Shown here piece by piece: positions 26,643 to 35,440 of a DNA stretch of 64,000 bases (position 1 is its first letter; each line of letters begins with the position of its first letter). Position numbers and translations under genes: made by a program. The DNA is from Tunturibacter empetritectus (GTDB lineage: Bacteria; Acidobacteriota; Terriglobia; Terriglobales; Acidobacteriaceae): assembly GCF_040358985.1 (NCBI RefSeq), contig NZ_CP132932.1, positions 2,852,001 through 2,916,000 on the forward strand, read 5' to 3'. The notes below the pieces were generated by a model, which worked only from the letters and a program-made list of their open reading frames with translations, had not been told where the DNA came from and did no database searches.

Positions 26643-27367
26643 TGGCGAGAACACATCTCCGAAGATGGCTGGTCTGCTGCGTGAGTTTGGCGTCTTGCCT
26701 GATCTATGCCCAATCCAACTCCTCGCCGAATCCTGTGGGCGAGTTGCGACTGCGCGCCGTATCGACTCAGTCCGCGAAGCATCATCCCGCGCCAGCGGTC
26801 ATCTGGCTGGAGCCGATCGGGGCTACACCAGCCCTTAGCTTCCGGCCCCACGGTCGCTATACTCTGCTTCAAAAGAATCGAACTTTCATCCCGCATCTGC
26901 AGGTCATTCCGGTTGGCACGTCAGTTCAATTCCCCAACGCCGATCCCTTCTTCCACAACGTCTTCTCGCTATTCGATGGAAAACGTTTTGATCTAGGTCT
27001 CTACGAAGCCGGCTCGAGCAAATCTGTGATCTTCTCTCGAGAGGGCGTGTCCTATATCTTCTGCAACATCCATCCGGAGATGAGCGCGGTCGTACTGGCA
27101 CTATCCACACCCCTGTACGCGATCGCTGACGCAAACGACGCGTTCGTCCTGCCCAATATTCCCCCGGGCGACTACATCCTCCATCTGTGGGTAGAAGGCC
27201 TGCCGCAAACCACCGCCGATCAGCTGACGCAACGCTTGCATCTGACGGGACAAAATGTCGACCTGGGCGTTGTAACTATTCCTGCCAAGGCTGGCGCAAG
27301 CGATACGCATTCAAATAAGTACGGCAACCCCTATGATCCCATTCCTAAGTCACCCTACGAGCACTAA
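26642..27367 (+). CDS. Secreted type-1 copper cupredoxin (methylamine-utilisation-protein-like)
   Basis: The 241-residue protein has a signal peptide (cleavage near LIYAQ). The central plastocyanin-like domain shows all four type-1 copper ligands: His105 (PFFHNVFS), Cys141, His144 and Met147 (CNIHPEM). A C-terminal carboxypeptidase-regulatory-like beta sandwich follows (FVLPNIPPGDYILHLWVEG). Relatives are often annotated 'methylamine utilisation protein' and commonly sit beside sensor-kinase and porin genes. Here it follows exactly such a pair and overlaps the porin stop by one base. It is probably a periplasmic copper-dependent electron carrier or copper sensor for the upstream kinase. No methylamine dehydrogenase is present. 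Confidence 0.8.
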   Translation: MARTHLRRWLVCCVSLASCLIYAQSNSSPNPVGELRLRAVSTQSAKHHPAPAVIWLEPIGATPALSFRPHGRYTLLQKNRTFIPHLQVIPVGTSVQFPNADPFFHNVFSLFDGKRFDLGLYEAGSSKSVIFSREGVSYIFCNIHPEMSAVVLALSTPLYAIADANDAFVLPNIPPGDYILHLWVEGLPQTTADQLTQRLHLTGQNVDLGVVTIPAKAGASDTHSNKYGNPYDPIPKSPYEH

Positions 27368-27429
27368 ACTCAATCCGCCATGCATAACAGGTTTTTGCGT
27401 TAGTGGGCAGCCACCAGGCATAGGTACTT

Positions 27430-28422
27430 CTAAGGCAGAAGCTCATAGGTGACGTAGGCGAAACGGGTGGAGTCAGGGGCCCAGGAGTTTACGTTTATTG
27501 TTCCCTGGCCGCCGGTGGCCTGGATGAGTTTCTTTTGCGTATGCGCTACTTTGCCGTGGTCGATTGCCACTAGTTTCAGCTCGATGGAGACGTTGCGGGG
27601 GTTGTGATTGGGAGTGCCGGCGGGATAGCCGATGTACACCATCTTTTTGCCGTCGGGCGAGATGTGGGGGAACCAGTCTTCGAGTCCGTCGCTGACGACC
27701 ATCTCGGCCTTCTCGTCGTTGTGGCCTGCGCCCTCGGCAGGGAACCGCCAGATGGCCTCTTTGCCGGAGCGGTCGGAGTTGATGTAGATCCACTTGCCGT
27801 CAGGGGAGTAGTCGGGCCCGTCATCGTGATGAGGGTTAGAGGTGAACTGCTTCTCGGGTCCACCGGCGGCGGGCATGCCATAGATGTCGAATTGACCGCT
27901 GCCGTTGCGCTGGGCCACGAAGGCGAGCGTGTTGCCGTCGGGCGACCAGCCGTGGAAGTAGCTGGGGGAGTCGGGCGTCATCACCTTTGCGTTGTTGCCG
28001 TCGGCGTCGGCGAGAAAGACCTGCGAGCCTTTCTGCGGCGGGACGGTAGCGGAGAAGGCGATCTTTGTGCCGTCGGGCGAGATGGCTTTGTCATTATTGC
28101 ATTCATAGTCGGCGGGGATGGCCAGCTTTGTCGGCTCCGCGGTGCCGTCCTGCTTGAGGACGAGCTTGTAGATGGCCCCGCCGGAGTTGGCGATGAGGTA
28201 TTTGCCGTCGGGGGACCAGTTTGGCGCCTCCCAGATGGAGTCGGCCGTGTAGACCAGATGCGAGGAGCCGGTGTGCAGGTCGTAGACGAAGAGACGGCTG
28301 CGCAGATGCTGCTCGGCTGGCTGTGACGGCGTAGTTTGTGCGCGAAGAGCCGGTGTTAGAAGAGAGACTGCGACTACGGCAAGTTTGCAGAAGTCCCGCG
28401 TTGGGACCGAGAGAGACTTCAT
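27430..28422 (-). CDS. Secreted PD40/TolB-type beta-propeller protein
   Basis: The 330-residue protein has a signal peptide (VVAVSLLTPALRAQ) and at least five PD40 repeats: WSPDGKYLI, ISPDGTKIAF, WSPDGNTLAF, YSPDGKWIYI and ISPDGKKMVYI. This makes a six-bladed TolB-like propeller in the periplasm. There is no N-terminal TolB domain and no peptidase domain. The repeats usually mediate protein or ligand binding, and no catalytic role can be assigned. I start it at the ATG at 28422, which has GAGGAG upstream and gives a clean signal peptide. The longer upstream frame reaches into the divergent DUF305 gene's leader. It converges on the cupredoxin gene with 62 bases between. Confidence 0.75.
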   Translation of the reverse strand: MKSLSVPTRDFCKLAVVAVSLLTPALRAQTTPSQPAEQHLRSRLFVYDLHTGSSHLVYTADSIWEAPNWSPDGKYLIANSGGAIYKLVLKQDGTAEPTKLAIPADYECNNDKAISPDGTKIAFSATVPPQKGSQVFLADADGNNAKVMTPDSPSYFHGWSPDGNTLAFVAQRNGSGQFDIYGMPAAGGPEKQFTSNPHHDDGPDYSPDGKWIYINSDRSGKEAIWRFPAEGAGHNDEKAEMVVSDGLEDWFPHISPDGKKMVYIGYPAGTPNHNPRNVSIELKLVAIDHGKVAHTQKKLIQATGGQGTINVNSWAPDSTRFAYVTYELLP

Positions 28423-28573
28423 GGGGTGACACTCCTCTTTTGCTGAAAAGTCGCGGGGGATTCGCTCGTGACGGCGATTCTGGAACGGCATACTTCGCTC
28501 CCCATAGCGCTCTGGAGAGTGGCTTTCTCTCATGCGACTCACACCCGCCATGATACCGTGGGAGAACGAAAAT

Positions 28574-29314
28574 ATGCCCGGCACGATGGGAAGATTGAAC
28601 TTCGACTCTACTGGTCGCAGCCGCGAGCCGCGGCCCCTGGCGTCCACACTCGCAGCGTTTGGTGGATGGTTTCTGACTGCGGTGTTTTGCGGCGGACCGT
28701 CTGCTCCAGCTCATGCTCAACAGGCACAAACGGGTTCGGCGCCGGTGGTAGTGCAGCCGGGTGCGCCGGGAACTCCCAGCAGGCGACTGCCGTCCTCGAC
28801 CACCGCCACGGCTCCCCAAAGATCGCAGGCTGACGTCGAGTTCATGCAGGGCATGATTATGCATCATGGGCAGGCGGTCGAGATGACGGCGCTGATTCCG
28901 TCGCACACGGAGAACAAAGAGATTCGTTCTCTGGGGGCGCGCATCGGCCTTTCGCAGGCAGATGAGATGAAGTTCATGAAACGGTGGCTTACGGCGCGCG
29001 GGGAGTCCGTGTCAATGTCCATGCCGGGTATGCCGGATATGGATAAGAGCGGGGGCCCGATGCAGGCCATGCCGGGGATGTTGACGCCGAAGCAGATGGA
29101 GGCGTTGCAGCAGGCCAGGGGCGCAGAGTTCGACCAACTGTTTTTGACAGGGATGATTCAGCATCACAATGGTGCGCTGGTGATGGTCAGGCAACTGTTC
29201 GATACGCCCGGCGCGGGACAGGATGCGGAGCTGTTCGACTTCGCTACGGATGCAGATAACTCGCAAAGGGCCGAGATCGGGATTATGCAGAATATGTTGA
29301 AGGAGAAACGATGA
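28574..29314 (+). CDS. DUF305 domain protein, secreted
   Basis: The 246-residue protein has a signal peptide (GWFLTAVFCGGPSAPAHAQ) and a tandem DUF305 helical fold. The two hallmark segments are FMQGMIMHHGQAVEM and FLTGMIQHHNGALVM, each with paired His and Met residues suited to binding copper or another soft metal. A Met/Pro/Gly-rich linker lies between them. The function is unknown; DUF305 proteins are ferritin-like helical bundles often found near copper proteins. GGGAGA lies before the ATG at 28574, which is preferred over two upstream ATGs. Its stop overlaps the LVIVD protein start (ATGA), so the pair is co-translated. Confidence 0.8.
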   Translation: MPGTMGRLNFDSTGRSREPRPLASTLAAFGGWFLTAVFCGGPSAPAHAQQAQTGSAPVVVQPGAPGTPSRRLPSSTTATAPQRSQADVEFMQGMIMHHGQAVEMTALIPSHTENKEIRSLGARIGLSQADEMKFMKRWLTARGESVSMSMPGMPDMDKSGGPMQAMPGMLTPKQMEALQQARGAEFDQLFLTGMIQHHNGALVMVRQLFDTPGAGQDAELFDFATDADNSQRAEIGIMQNMLKEKR

Positions 29315-31335
29315 ATCGTAGGCAGTCTCACGCTTTCCGTTTGGCTGGTGTGGCCTTTGGCGCGGCTTTGGTGTGTTCCGGTTGGGTAGCTCTGTGGGCG
29401 CAGGCTCCCGCTGGACAGGCTCCTTCTGCTCCCGCTGCGCAGGCGGCGCCAGAGGAAGACGATAATCCGTTTCTACCGAAGCCCGCTGTGCCGTTGCCAC
29501 CGGGTATGACGGGGTCGACGACAAACGATCCGCGCGTGGGATTGAAGCCGGGACTCTACGACGCAGGTGAGGCTGCGATGGGGATTGAGCACCTCGCGTT
29601 TTTGAAGAAGCCTAACGCGTTTCAACTGTCATCTACGAATCCAGACGATCCCGCGGTGCAGAAGAGTCTGGACCTGATCGGGGTGGGTAACAGGGACAAG
29701 ATACCGAAGCCGATGCAGTTGGTGATTGCGCAGCTCGCCTTCGCAAACTCCGACTTTGCGTTTCAGGGAACGCATCTGTTCCAGGGCAACTTTTATGGCG
29801 TGAGCTTCTATGACATCTCGAACCCGGCGAAGCTGTCGTTGATTACGACACTGGTGTGCCCGGGCGGGCAGGGCGATGTTTCGGTCTATGGGAATCTGCT
29901 GTTTATGTCGGTGGAGATGCCGAACGGGCGGCTGGACTGCGGAGTGCAGGGGTTTCCGCCGCTGCCCCCGCCGGAGCCGGGGCATGAGAAGGACCATCGG
30001 ATTCCGACGGCGAGCCCGGATCGCTTTCGCGGCGTAAGGGTGTTCGACATTTCGGATATCAAAAATCCGAAGCAGGTGGCGGCGGTGCAGACCTGCCGCG
30101 GGTCGCACACGCATACCCTGGTGGTGGACCCTAACGATAAGGACAACGTCTACATCTATGTTTCGGGGACATCGTTTGTGCGGCAGAGTGAGGAGCTTGC
30201 GGGCTGCTCGCGGGAGGAGAAGCCGGAGAAAGACTCGAACACTTCGCTGTTCCGGATCGACGTGATCAAGGTGCCGCTTGCCGCGCCGCAACAGGCCAAA
30301 GTGGTTTCGAGTCCGCGGGTATTTATCGATCCGCGCACCGGCGCTCTGAACGGCCTGAACAATGGCGGAAGGCACGATAAGAAAGCCGAGAAGCCTGCGG
30401 ACACCAACCAGTGCCACGACATAACGGTGTATTCGGCCTTGGGGCTCGCAGCCGGAGCCTGCTCCGGCAACGGCATTCTGCTGGATATCAGGGACCCTGT
30501 GCATCCGAAACGCGTGGATGCCGTAAACGATCCAAACTACTCGTACTGGCACTCGGCGTCGTTCTCGAACGATGGAACGAAGGTGGTGTTCACCGATGAG
30601 TGGGGCGGCGGTCTGCAGCCGCGCTGCCGTTCGACGGACCCGAACAAGTGGGGAGCGGATGCGATCTTCCATCTGAAGGACGACAAGCTGTCGTTTGCGA
30701 GTTACTACAAGATGCCGGCCGCACAGACGGAGACGGAGAACTGCGTTGCTCACAACGGCTCATTGATTCCAGTTCCAGGACGTGATATTGAGGTGCAGGC
30801 GTGGTATCAGGGTGGCATCTCCGTGATGGACTTTACGGACGCGGCACATCCGTACGAGATCGCTTACTATGATCGCGGGCCTGTCGATGCCAAGGCGCTG
30901 ATCCTGGGTGGCGACTGGTCTGCCTATTGGTATAACGGCTATATCTACGGGTCGGAGATCGCGCGCGGACTGGATGTGTTTAAGCTGGTCCCAAGCAAAT
31001 TTCTGACACAGAACGAAATCGATGCGGCCAGCCTGGTGAAGGTCACCGAACTGAACGTGCAGAACCAGCAGAAGATTGCGTGGCCGTCTCAGTTGACGGT
31101 GGCGCGAGCGTATCTCGATCAGCTGGGGCGTTCGCAGGCATTGTCGTCAGAGCGGATCGCTGATTTGAATAAGGCGATTATGCGGACGCAGAGGTCGCAC
31201 CTTGGCAAGAAGGATCTGGCAAAACTGCATGGCATGGCGGCGTCTGTTGAGACGAGTGCTTCGGACGCGAAGAACCCAGAGGATGCCAAGAGGTTGCATG
31301 CACTGGCTCAGATACTGGAAAGTCCAACTGCCTGA
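29311..31335 (+). CDS. Secreted LVIVD-repeat beta-propeller protein
   Basis: The 674-residue protein has a signal peptide and an Ala/Pro-rich spacer. The propeller-like body carries LVIVD-type repeats (GVSFYDISNPAKLSLI, GVRVFDISDIKNPKQVAAV, GILLDIRDPVHPKRVDAV, GISVMDFTDAAHPYEIAYYD), followed by a helical C-terminal ~100 residues. A His-rich motif (CRGSHTHTLVV) and conserved Cys residues could bind metal. It is periplasmic or surface-exposed, and its function is unknown. The ATGA overlap with the DUF305 gene suggests that the two products act together. A strong terminator hairpin follows at 31358-31394. Confidence 0.75.
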   Translation: MNRRQSHAFRLAGVAFGAALVCSGWVALWAQAPAGQAPSAPAAQAAPEEDDNPFLPKPAVPLPPGMTGSTTNDPRVGLKPGLYDAGEAAMGIEHLAFLKKPNAFQLSSTNPDDPAVQKSLDLIGVGNRDKIPKPMQLVIAQLAFANSDFAFQGTHLFQGNFYGVSFYDISNPAKLSLITTLVCPGGQGDVSVYGNLLFMSVEMPNGRLDCGVQGFPPLPPPEPGHEKDHRIPTASPDRFRGVRVFDISDIKNPKQVAAVQTCRGSHTHTLVVDPNDKDNVYIYVSGTSFVRQSEELAGCSREEKPEKDSNTSLFRIDVIKVPLAAPQQAKVVSSPRVFIDPRTGALNGLNNGGRHDKKAEKPADTNQCHDITVYSALGLAAGACSGNGILLDIRDPVHPKRVDAVNDPNYSYWHSASFSNDGTKVVFTDEWGGGLQPRCRSTDPNKWGADAIFHLKDDKLSFASYYKMPAAQTETENCVAHNGSLIPVPGRDIEVQAWYQGGISVMDFTDAAHPYEIAYYDRGPVDAKALILGGDWSAYWYNGYIYGSEIARGLDVFKLVPSKFLTQNEIDAASLVKVTELNVQNQQKIAWPSQLTVARAYLDQLGRSQALSSERIADLNKAIMRTQRSHLGKKDLAKLHGMAASVETSASDAKNPEDAKRLHALAQILESPTA

Positions 31336-31357
31336 GCTTAGCGGCTTGCCGTTTCTT

Positions 31358-31394
31358 AGTGATGGGTCTGGTCTCGCTGGCCAGGCCCATCACT
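31358..31394 (+). terminator. Rho-independent-like terminator after LVIVD gene
   Basis: A stem of fourteen pairs (31358-31371 with 31381-31394, one T-G wobble) has a nine-base loop and is followed by a T-rich tract (GTTTCTTGTT). It begins 22 bases after the LVIVD gene stop and could also serve the converging symporter operon. Confidence 0.75.
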
Positions 31395-31466
31395 GTTTCT
31401 TGTTATGAATCATGGTTGTTATTTTTGCGAAGCGGGTGGACCATTCGTCTGGTCTTCACCAAGTCG

Positions 31467-32765
31467 TCATAGATGAATGCGGAGTGTCGATCTGTCGATC
31501 TCTTTTTCCCATCGTGCTATCACCAACGTCGCTACTCCATTGCCGATCATGTTCACGGCTGCGCGGAACATGCTCATAAAGCGGTCGATCCCGAGGATGA
31601 GGGCCATCCCTGCGACAGGAACAGTCGAAACGACCGATAAGGTTCCGACCAATGCGATGAACGAGGCGCCCTGAACGCCGCTGGCTCCTTTTGAAGTAAG
31701 GACTGCTACCGCGAAGATGGTCAACTGCTGCGCCAGAGTGAGGTGCGTTCCCGTAGCCTGGGCCACAAATAGAGCAGCCAGCGTGATGTAGAGACTCGTG
31801 CCATCCGTGTTGAAGGCGTATCCCGTAGGGACAACGAGCCCTACGAGCGCCTTCGAGCACCCCAGGGCTTCAAGTTTTTCCATGAGCGTGGGAAGTGCAG
31901 GCTCGGAGGAGCTGACAGCCAGGACGAGAAGAATCTCCTCTTTGATGTACGACAGAAACTTGAAGATGTTGAATCCGGCAAGGAGCGCGACTGCTCCCAG
32001 CACGACCACAACGAAGAAGATTGAAGTAACGTAAAACGTTCCAATTAATTTGAGCAGCGGCCCGAGGGATGCGATGCCGTACTTGCCCACGGTAAAGGCC
32101 ATCGCGCCGAATGCTCCCAGCGGGGCGAAGCGCATGATGATGCCAACGACTCCGAAGATGGCACTCGTAAAGGTATCGAGCAGAGAGAGAAGCGGCTTGC
32201 ACCGATCTCCCATCAACGACAGTGCAAAGCCAAAGAGCAAGGCGACCAGCAGAACCTGCAGGATGTCGCCCTTGGCAAAGGCATCCACGATCGTTGTCGG
32301 GATGATGTGCATTGCGAACTCGGTTACAGTCTGCGCCTTCGCTTGTCCTGCATAGCCTTCTACTGCTTTCGCATCAAGAGTCGCTGGATTTACGTGAAAG
32401 TCTGCACCCGGATGAACGATATTTCCCACCACTAAGCCGATGAAGAGCGCCAGTGTGGAAACCACCTCAAAGTAGATCAACGCCTTTCCGCCAACTCGAC
32501 CCACCTTCTTCAAATCCTGCATGCCGGCGATTCCGGAGACCACCGTGCAGAAGATGATCGGTGTAACAACCATGGTGATGAGGCGGATGAACGCATCGCC
32601 CAGCGGCTTCATGGCAACGGCGCGCGCCGGGCTTAGGTACCCGAATACCATCGCCAGCACAACGGCGATGCAGACCTGAAACCAGAAACTAAAATAAAAA
32701 GGGGTTTTACCCTTTGATTCAGTGGAGGTACTTACAGGGAGCTGCTCTACACCAACGCTTTCCAT
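31467..32765 (-). CDS. dctA: Dicarboxylate/amino acid:cation symporter (DctA-like, DAACS family)
   Basis: The 432-residue inner-membrane protein is full length for the DAACS family. It has eight helices and two re-entrant loops. Family signatures include [21 protein letters not shown], a Ser-rich loop [12 protein letters not shown] (HP1), [18 protein letters not shown] (NMDGT-like, here NTDGT) and [13 protein letters not shown] (HP2). It should take up C4-dicarboxylates or acidic amino acids with protons or sodium. It is the last gene of the minus-strand catabolic unit, 79 bases after the E2 gene, so its substrate may be an intermediate of that pathway. The gene symbol reflects family resemblance only. 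Confidence 0.85.
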   Translation of the reverse strand: MESVGVEQLPVSTSTESKGKTPFYFSFWFQVCIAVVLAMVFGYLSPARAVAMKPLGDAFIRLITMVVTPIIFCTVVSGIAGMQDLKKVGRVGGKALIYFEVVSTLALFIGLVVGNIVHPGADFHVNPATLDAKAVEGYAGQAKAQTVTEFAMHIIPTTIVDAFAKGDILQVLLVALLFGFALSLMGDRCKPLLSLLDTFTSAIFGVVGIIMRFAPLGAFGAMAFTVGKYGIASLGPLLKLIGTFYVTSIFFVVVVLGAVALLAGFNIFKFLSYIKEEILLVLAVSSSEPALPTLMEKLEALGCSKALVGLVVPTGYAFNTDGTSLYITLAALFVAQATGTHLTLAQQLTIFAVAVLTSKGASGVQGASFIALVGTLSVVSTVPVAGMALILGIDRFMSMFRAAVNMIGNGVATLVIARWEKEIDRSTLRIHL

Positions 32766-32844
32766 GTCTTATGCCTCAGCCTACGGTCGTCCGGGAAAGT
32801 CCATGCCTGGCTGCGCATCATCACAAGCCGAGCGCTCGGGCAAG

Positions 32845-34023
32845 CTAAAGTTTTGGTTCGCGGATCGACTCAGCAAGGTCATGCATGAAAGTCGCGGCCT
32901 TTGCCCCGTCCAACACACGGTGGTCGCAGGAGATCGTCAGGCTGAAGATTGGCCTCACAACAACGACTCCGTCTACCGCGACTGCTCTCTGTACGATTTG
33001 ACCTACGGCCAGGATTGCGGCCTGGGGCGGAGTGATGATGGCGCAAAAGGAATCGATGTGGAACATTCCGAGATTGCTGACCGTGAAGGTCCCGCCAGCA
33101 AAATCCGTAGGACGGAGGCGACCTGCTTTTGCCCGGTCCGTCAACTCGCGACGTTGTTTGGCGATCTCACCCAGCGTCGCAGTGTTTGCGTTGTGGACCA
33201 CAGGCGCTACGACACCGTCCTCGACGGCCATCGCGACGGAGACGTTTACGTCACGGTTCAGACGGACTCCGTTCTCGATCCAGCTTGCATTAACGCGCGG
33301 ATGCCGGGCCAGAGCGCGAGCCACGAGCGCGACAAGGATGTCGGTATGCGTGAGCTTTACTCCGGAGGATCGCTCGACCTCGGGCCCGAGAGCTGCGCGT
33401 AGGGAATTCAATGCCGTTGCATTCACCTCTCGCTGCAGAAAGAAGTGCGGGACCGTGGTCCAGCTCTGCACCGTTCGTTCCGCCATCAGTCGGCCAATAG
33501 AAGAGAGTGTTTCGTGTTGAACCGCAGGAGCGCGAGAGTCGTTAGGACCACCGTCGATGATTGCCTGAATGTCCGAAGCCAGAATCTCTCCGCCATCGCC
33601 TGAACCCTGCACCGAAGTGAGATCGATACCGTTGTCTTTCGCGAGCCGACGCGCCTTAGGAGAGACTCTTCCGGTGGAGTTAGCAATCACCGGCTGCTGA
33701 GAATTTTCTTCAGTGGTGCGGGCTGCTTCGGCAAGTGAAGGAGCCGCTTGTGTGTGAGGTTTTGCCTCAGCCGGCACGTCTTCTCCAGGCTTCAGAATCC
33801 AGGCAATAGTCTGGCCGACTGGAATGTCGGTCCCCACTTCGCCGGTGATTCCACCGAGAACGCCATCGGCAGTGGCTTCCACTTCCATCACGGCCTTGTC
33901 TGTTTCGATTTCGAGCAACAGGTCCCCTTTCGAGACCTTGTCGCCTTCCTTCTTAAGCCAGGAGACGAGCTTCCCTGTCTCCTGCGCCATCTCGAGTGCG
34001 GGCATTACGACACTGATAGCCAT
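32845..34023 (-). CDS. Dihydrolipoamide acyltransferase (E2) of a 2-oxoacid/acetoin dehydrogenase complex
   Basis: The 392-residue E2 has one lipoyl domain (about 1-78, lipoylated Lys43 in IETDKAVMEVEA), an Ala/Pro linker and a peripheral-subunit-binding domain (about 118-155, VSPKARRLAKDNGIDL...GDGGEILASDI). The C-terminal catalytic domain has the active-site CDHRVLDG motif (HRxxDG). It transfers the acyl group made by E1 to CoA. A single lipoyl domain and short length are like AcoC-type or branched-chain-type E2 proteins. It shares the transcription unit with E1-alpha, E1-beta and an M24 protein. No E3 (dihydrolipoamide dehydrogenase) gene is in the window, so E3 must come from elsewhere. 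Confidence 0.85.
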   Translation of the reverse strand: MAISVVMPALEMAQETGKLVSWLKKEGDKVSKGDLLLEIETDKAVMEVEATADGVLGGITGEVGTDIPVGQTIAWILKPGEDVPAEAKPHTQAAPSLAEAARTTEENSQQPVIANSTGRVSPKARRLAKDNGIDLTSVQGSGDGGEILASDIQAIIDGGPNDSRAPAVQHETLSSIGRLMAERTVQSWTTVPHFFLQREVNATALNSLRAALGPEVERSSGVKLTHTDILVALVARALARHPRVNASWIENGVRLNRDVNVSVAMAVEDGVVAPVVHNANTATLGEIAKQRRELTDRAKAGRLRPTDFAGGTFTVSNLGMFHIDSFCAIITPPQAAILAVGQIVQRAVAVDGVVVVRPIFSLTISCDHRVLDGAKAATFMHDLAESIREPKL

Positions 34024-34059
34024 AAGTTATTGGGATACGCGGGCCCTAAGGCCGCAGCG

Positions 34060-35400
34060 TTAGCTCCCGATCCTCTCTTTTTGTGCACTGGCTGCAACCA
34101 GGTTGCGAACATCTGCGCTAGGTTCTGATTCTGTCTCTCGCACGGTTGGAAGCGGGCCGCCGACCGTGTAGTAATGCGCGCCAGCGACTAGAAGCTTCTC
34201 AGCAGGGAAGCGCGTGATCACCTCATGGCCGGTCTCCGTGACAACGATCTCTTCTTCGATTCGTGCCGCGCTCCAGCCATCTTTCGAGGGCCAGAACGTC
34301 TCGAGGGCGAAGACCATTCCAGGCTTGATCTCCTGCGGATGATCCAGAGAGACAAGGCGGCTGATGACCGGCTTCTCCCAGATCGCGAGTCCGATGCCGT
34401 GCCCATACTGGAGCGCGAAGGCCGCCTCCTCATTGGGGAATCCGAAGTCCTGCGCCTTCGGCCACACTGAGGCGACATCGCCCGTCGAACGGCCGGGACG
34501 AATCAGATCGATCGCAGCGTCCAGGTAGTCGCGGCATCTCTTGTAAGCGTCGACCATCGCGTGGGACGAATAGCCAATTGAGAAGGTACGGTAATAACAC
34601 GTTCGGTAGCCCATGTAAGAGTGAAGAATGTCGTAGTAGACGGGGTCGCCAGGGCGCATAATTCTGTCGGAGAAGACGTGCGGATGAGGATTGCATCGTT
34701 CGCCGGAGATTGCATTGACCGCCTCGACGTACTCTGAGCCAAGGTCGTAGAGCACCTTGCTTACCAGGCCTACGGCTTCGTTCTCCCGCATGCCCGGCTT
34801 CATCGCCATGTAAAGCTCGTGATAGGCCGCATCAACCATCGAAGCAGAGGTGTTTAGAAGCGCAATCTCGTCTTTGGTCTTGATGACGCGGGCCTCGGAC
34901 ATCAACTGCTGACCGTCGATGACGGTAATACCCTCGCGTTGCAAAGCAAACAGGACTGGCAATTCGATGATGTCGATTCCTACCGGCTCCTTATGCAGCC
35001 CACGCATCTCTAGCTCAATGCGAATCTTCTTGGCGACATCTTCCGCACGACCGTGCTCAGGAGACATCGTGCCACGCAACATGGAGATGCCCGGGCGCGA
35101 GCGTTCTCCGAGCCACGGACAGTGCAGTTGATGATGTCGGGCTGCGGAGCCGAAGTCCCACAGGATGGGCTCATCGTTTTGCGGGAGCAAGACGAACCGG
35201 TTCGCTTTGTCCTGGGCCCATGTGCCAATGTGCGTCGACGTGAGGTAACGCACATTGTTCATGTCGAAGCAGAGCAGCGCCCCCATCTCAGACTTCGCAA
35301 GCAGGTTCTTCGCGCGCTGGAGTCTCTCTACACGAAGACGATCAAAATCGATTCGCTGCTCCCAATCAACTCCCATGGTTCCGTAAGTCGGCTGTGCCAT
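34060..35400 (-). CDS. M24-family (creatinase/prolidase-like) hydrolase with altered metal site
   Basis: The 446-residue pita-bread-fold protein has a creatinase N-domain (about 25-165) and an M24 C-domain. The usual first metal Asp (Asp257, VYYDI), His334 (GHGIG), Glu367 and Glu382 are present. The second metal Asp is replaced by Cys268 (GYRTCYYRTF instead of GYxSDxTRTF), and the following HExP is WEKP (Trp341). This argues against a normal two-metal aminopeptidase. It favours a creatinase-like or ectoine-hydrolase-like C-N hydrolase, or a changed specificity. The start at 35400 is preferred because GGGAGAAG precedes it. It lies between E1-beta and E2, so it is probably part of the same catabolic pathway. 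Confidence 0.75.
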   Translation of the reverse strand: MAQPTYGTMGVDWEQRIDFDRLRVERLQRAKNLLAKSEMGALLCFDMNNVRYLTSTHIGTWAQDKANRFVLLPQNDEPILWDFGSAARHHQLHCPWLGERSRPGISMLRGTMSPEHGRAEDVAKKIRIELEMRGLHKEPVGIDIIELPVLFALQREGITVIDGQQLMSEARVIKTKDEIALLNTSASMVDAAYHELYMAMKPGMRENEAVGLVSKVLYDLGSEYVEAVNAISGERCNPHPHVFSDRIMRPGDPVYYDILHSYMGYRTCYYRTFSIGYSSHAMVDAYKRCRDYLDAAIDLIRPGRSTGDVASVWPKAQDFGFPNEEAAFALQYGHGIGLAIWEKPVISRLVSLDHPQEIKPGMVFALETFWPSKDGWSAARIEEEIVVTETGHEVITRFPAEKLLVAGAHYYTVGGPLPTVRETESEPSADVRNLVAASAQKERIGS

Positions 35401-35440
35401 TGCTGCTTCTCCCGTTCGTGGTCCAAAGACGTTCGTGATT

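Noticed and set aside
27604..28326. 240-codon plus-strand frame
   Set aside because: It is antisense to the PD40 propeller gene, whose repeats and signal peptide are clear. The frame is a by-product of G+C-rich codon use.
29629..30753. 374-codon minus-strand frame
   Set aside because: It is fully antisense to the LVIVD-repeat gene, has an Arg/Val/His-rich composition and no ribosome site.
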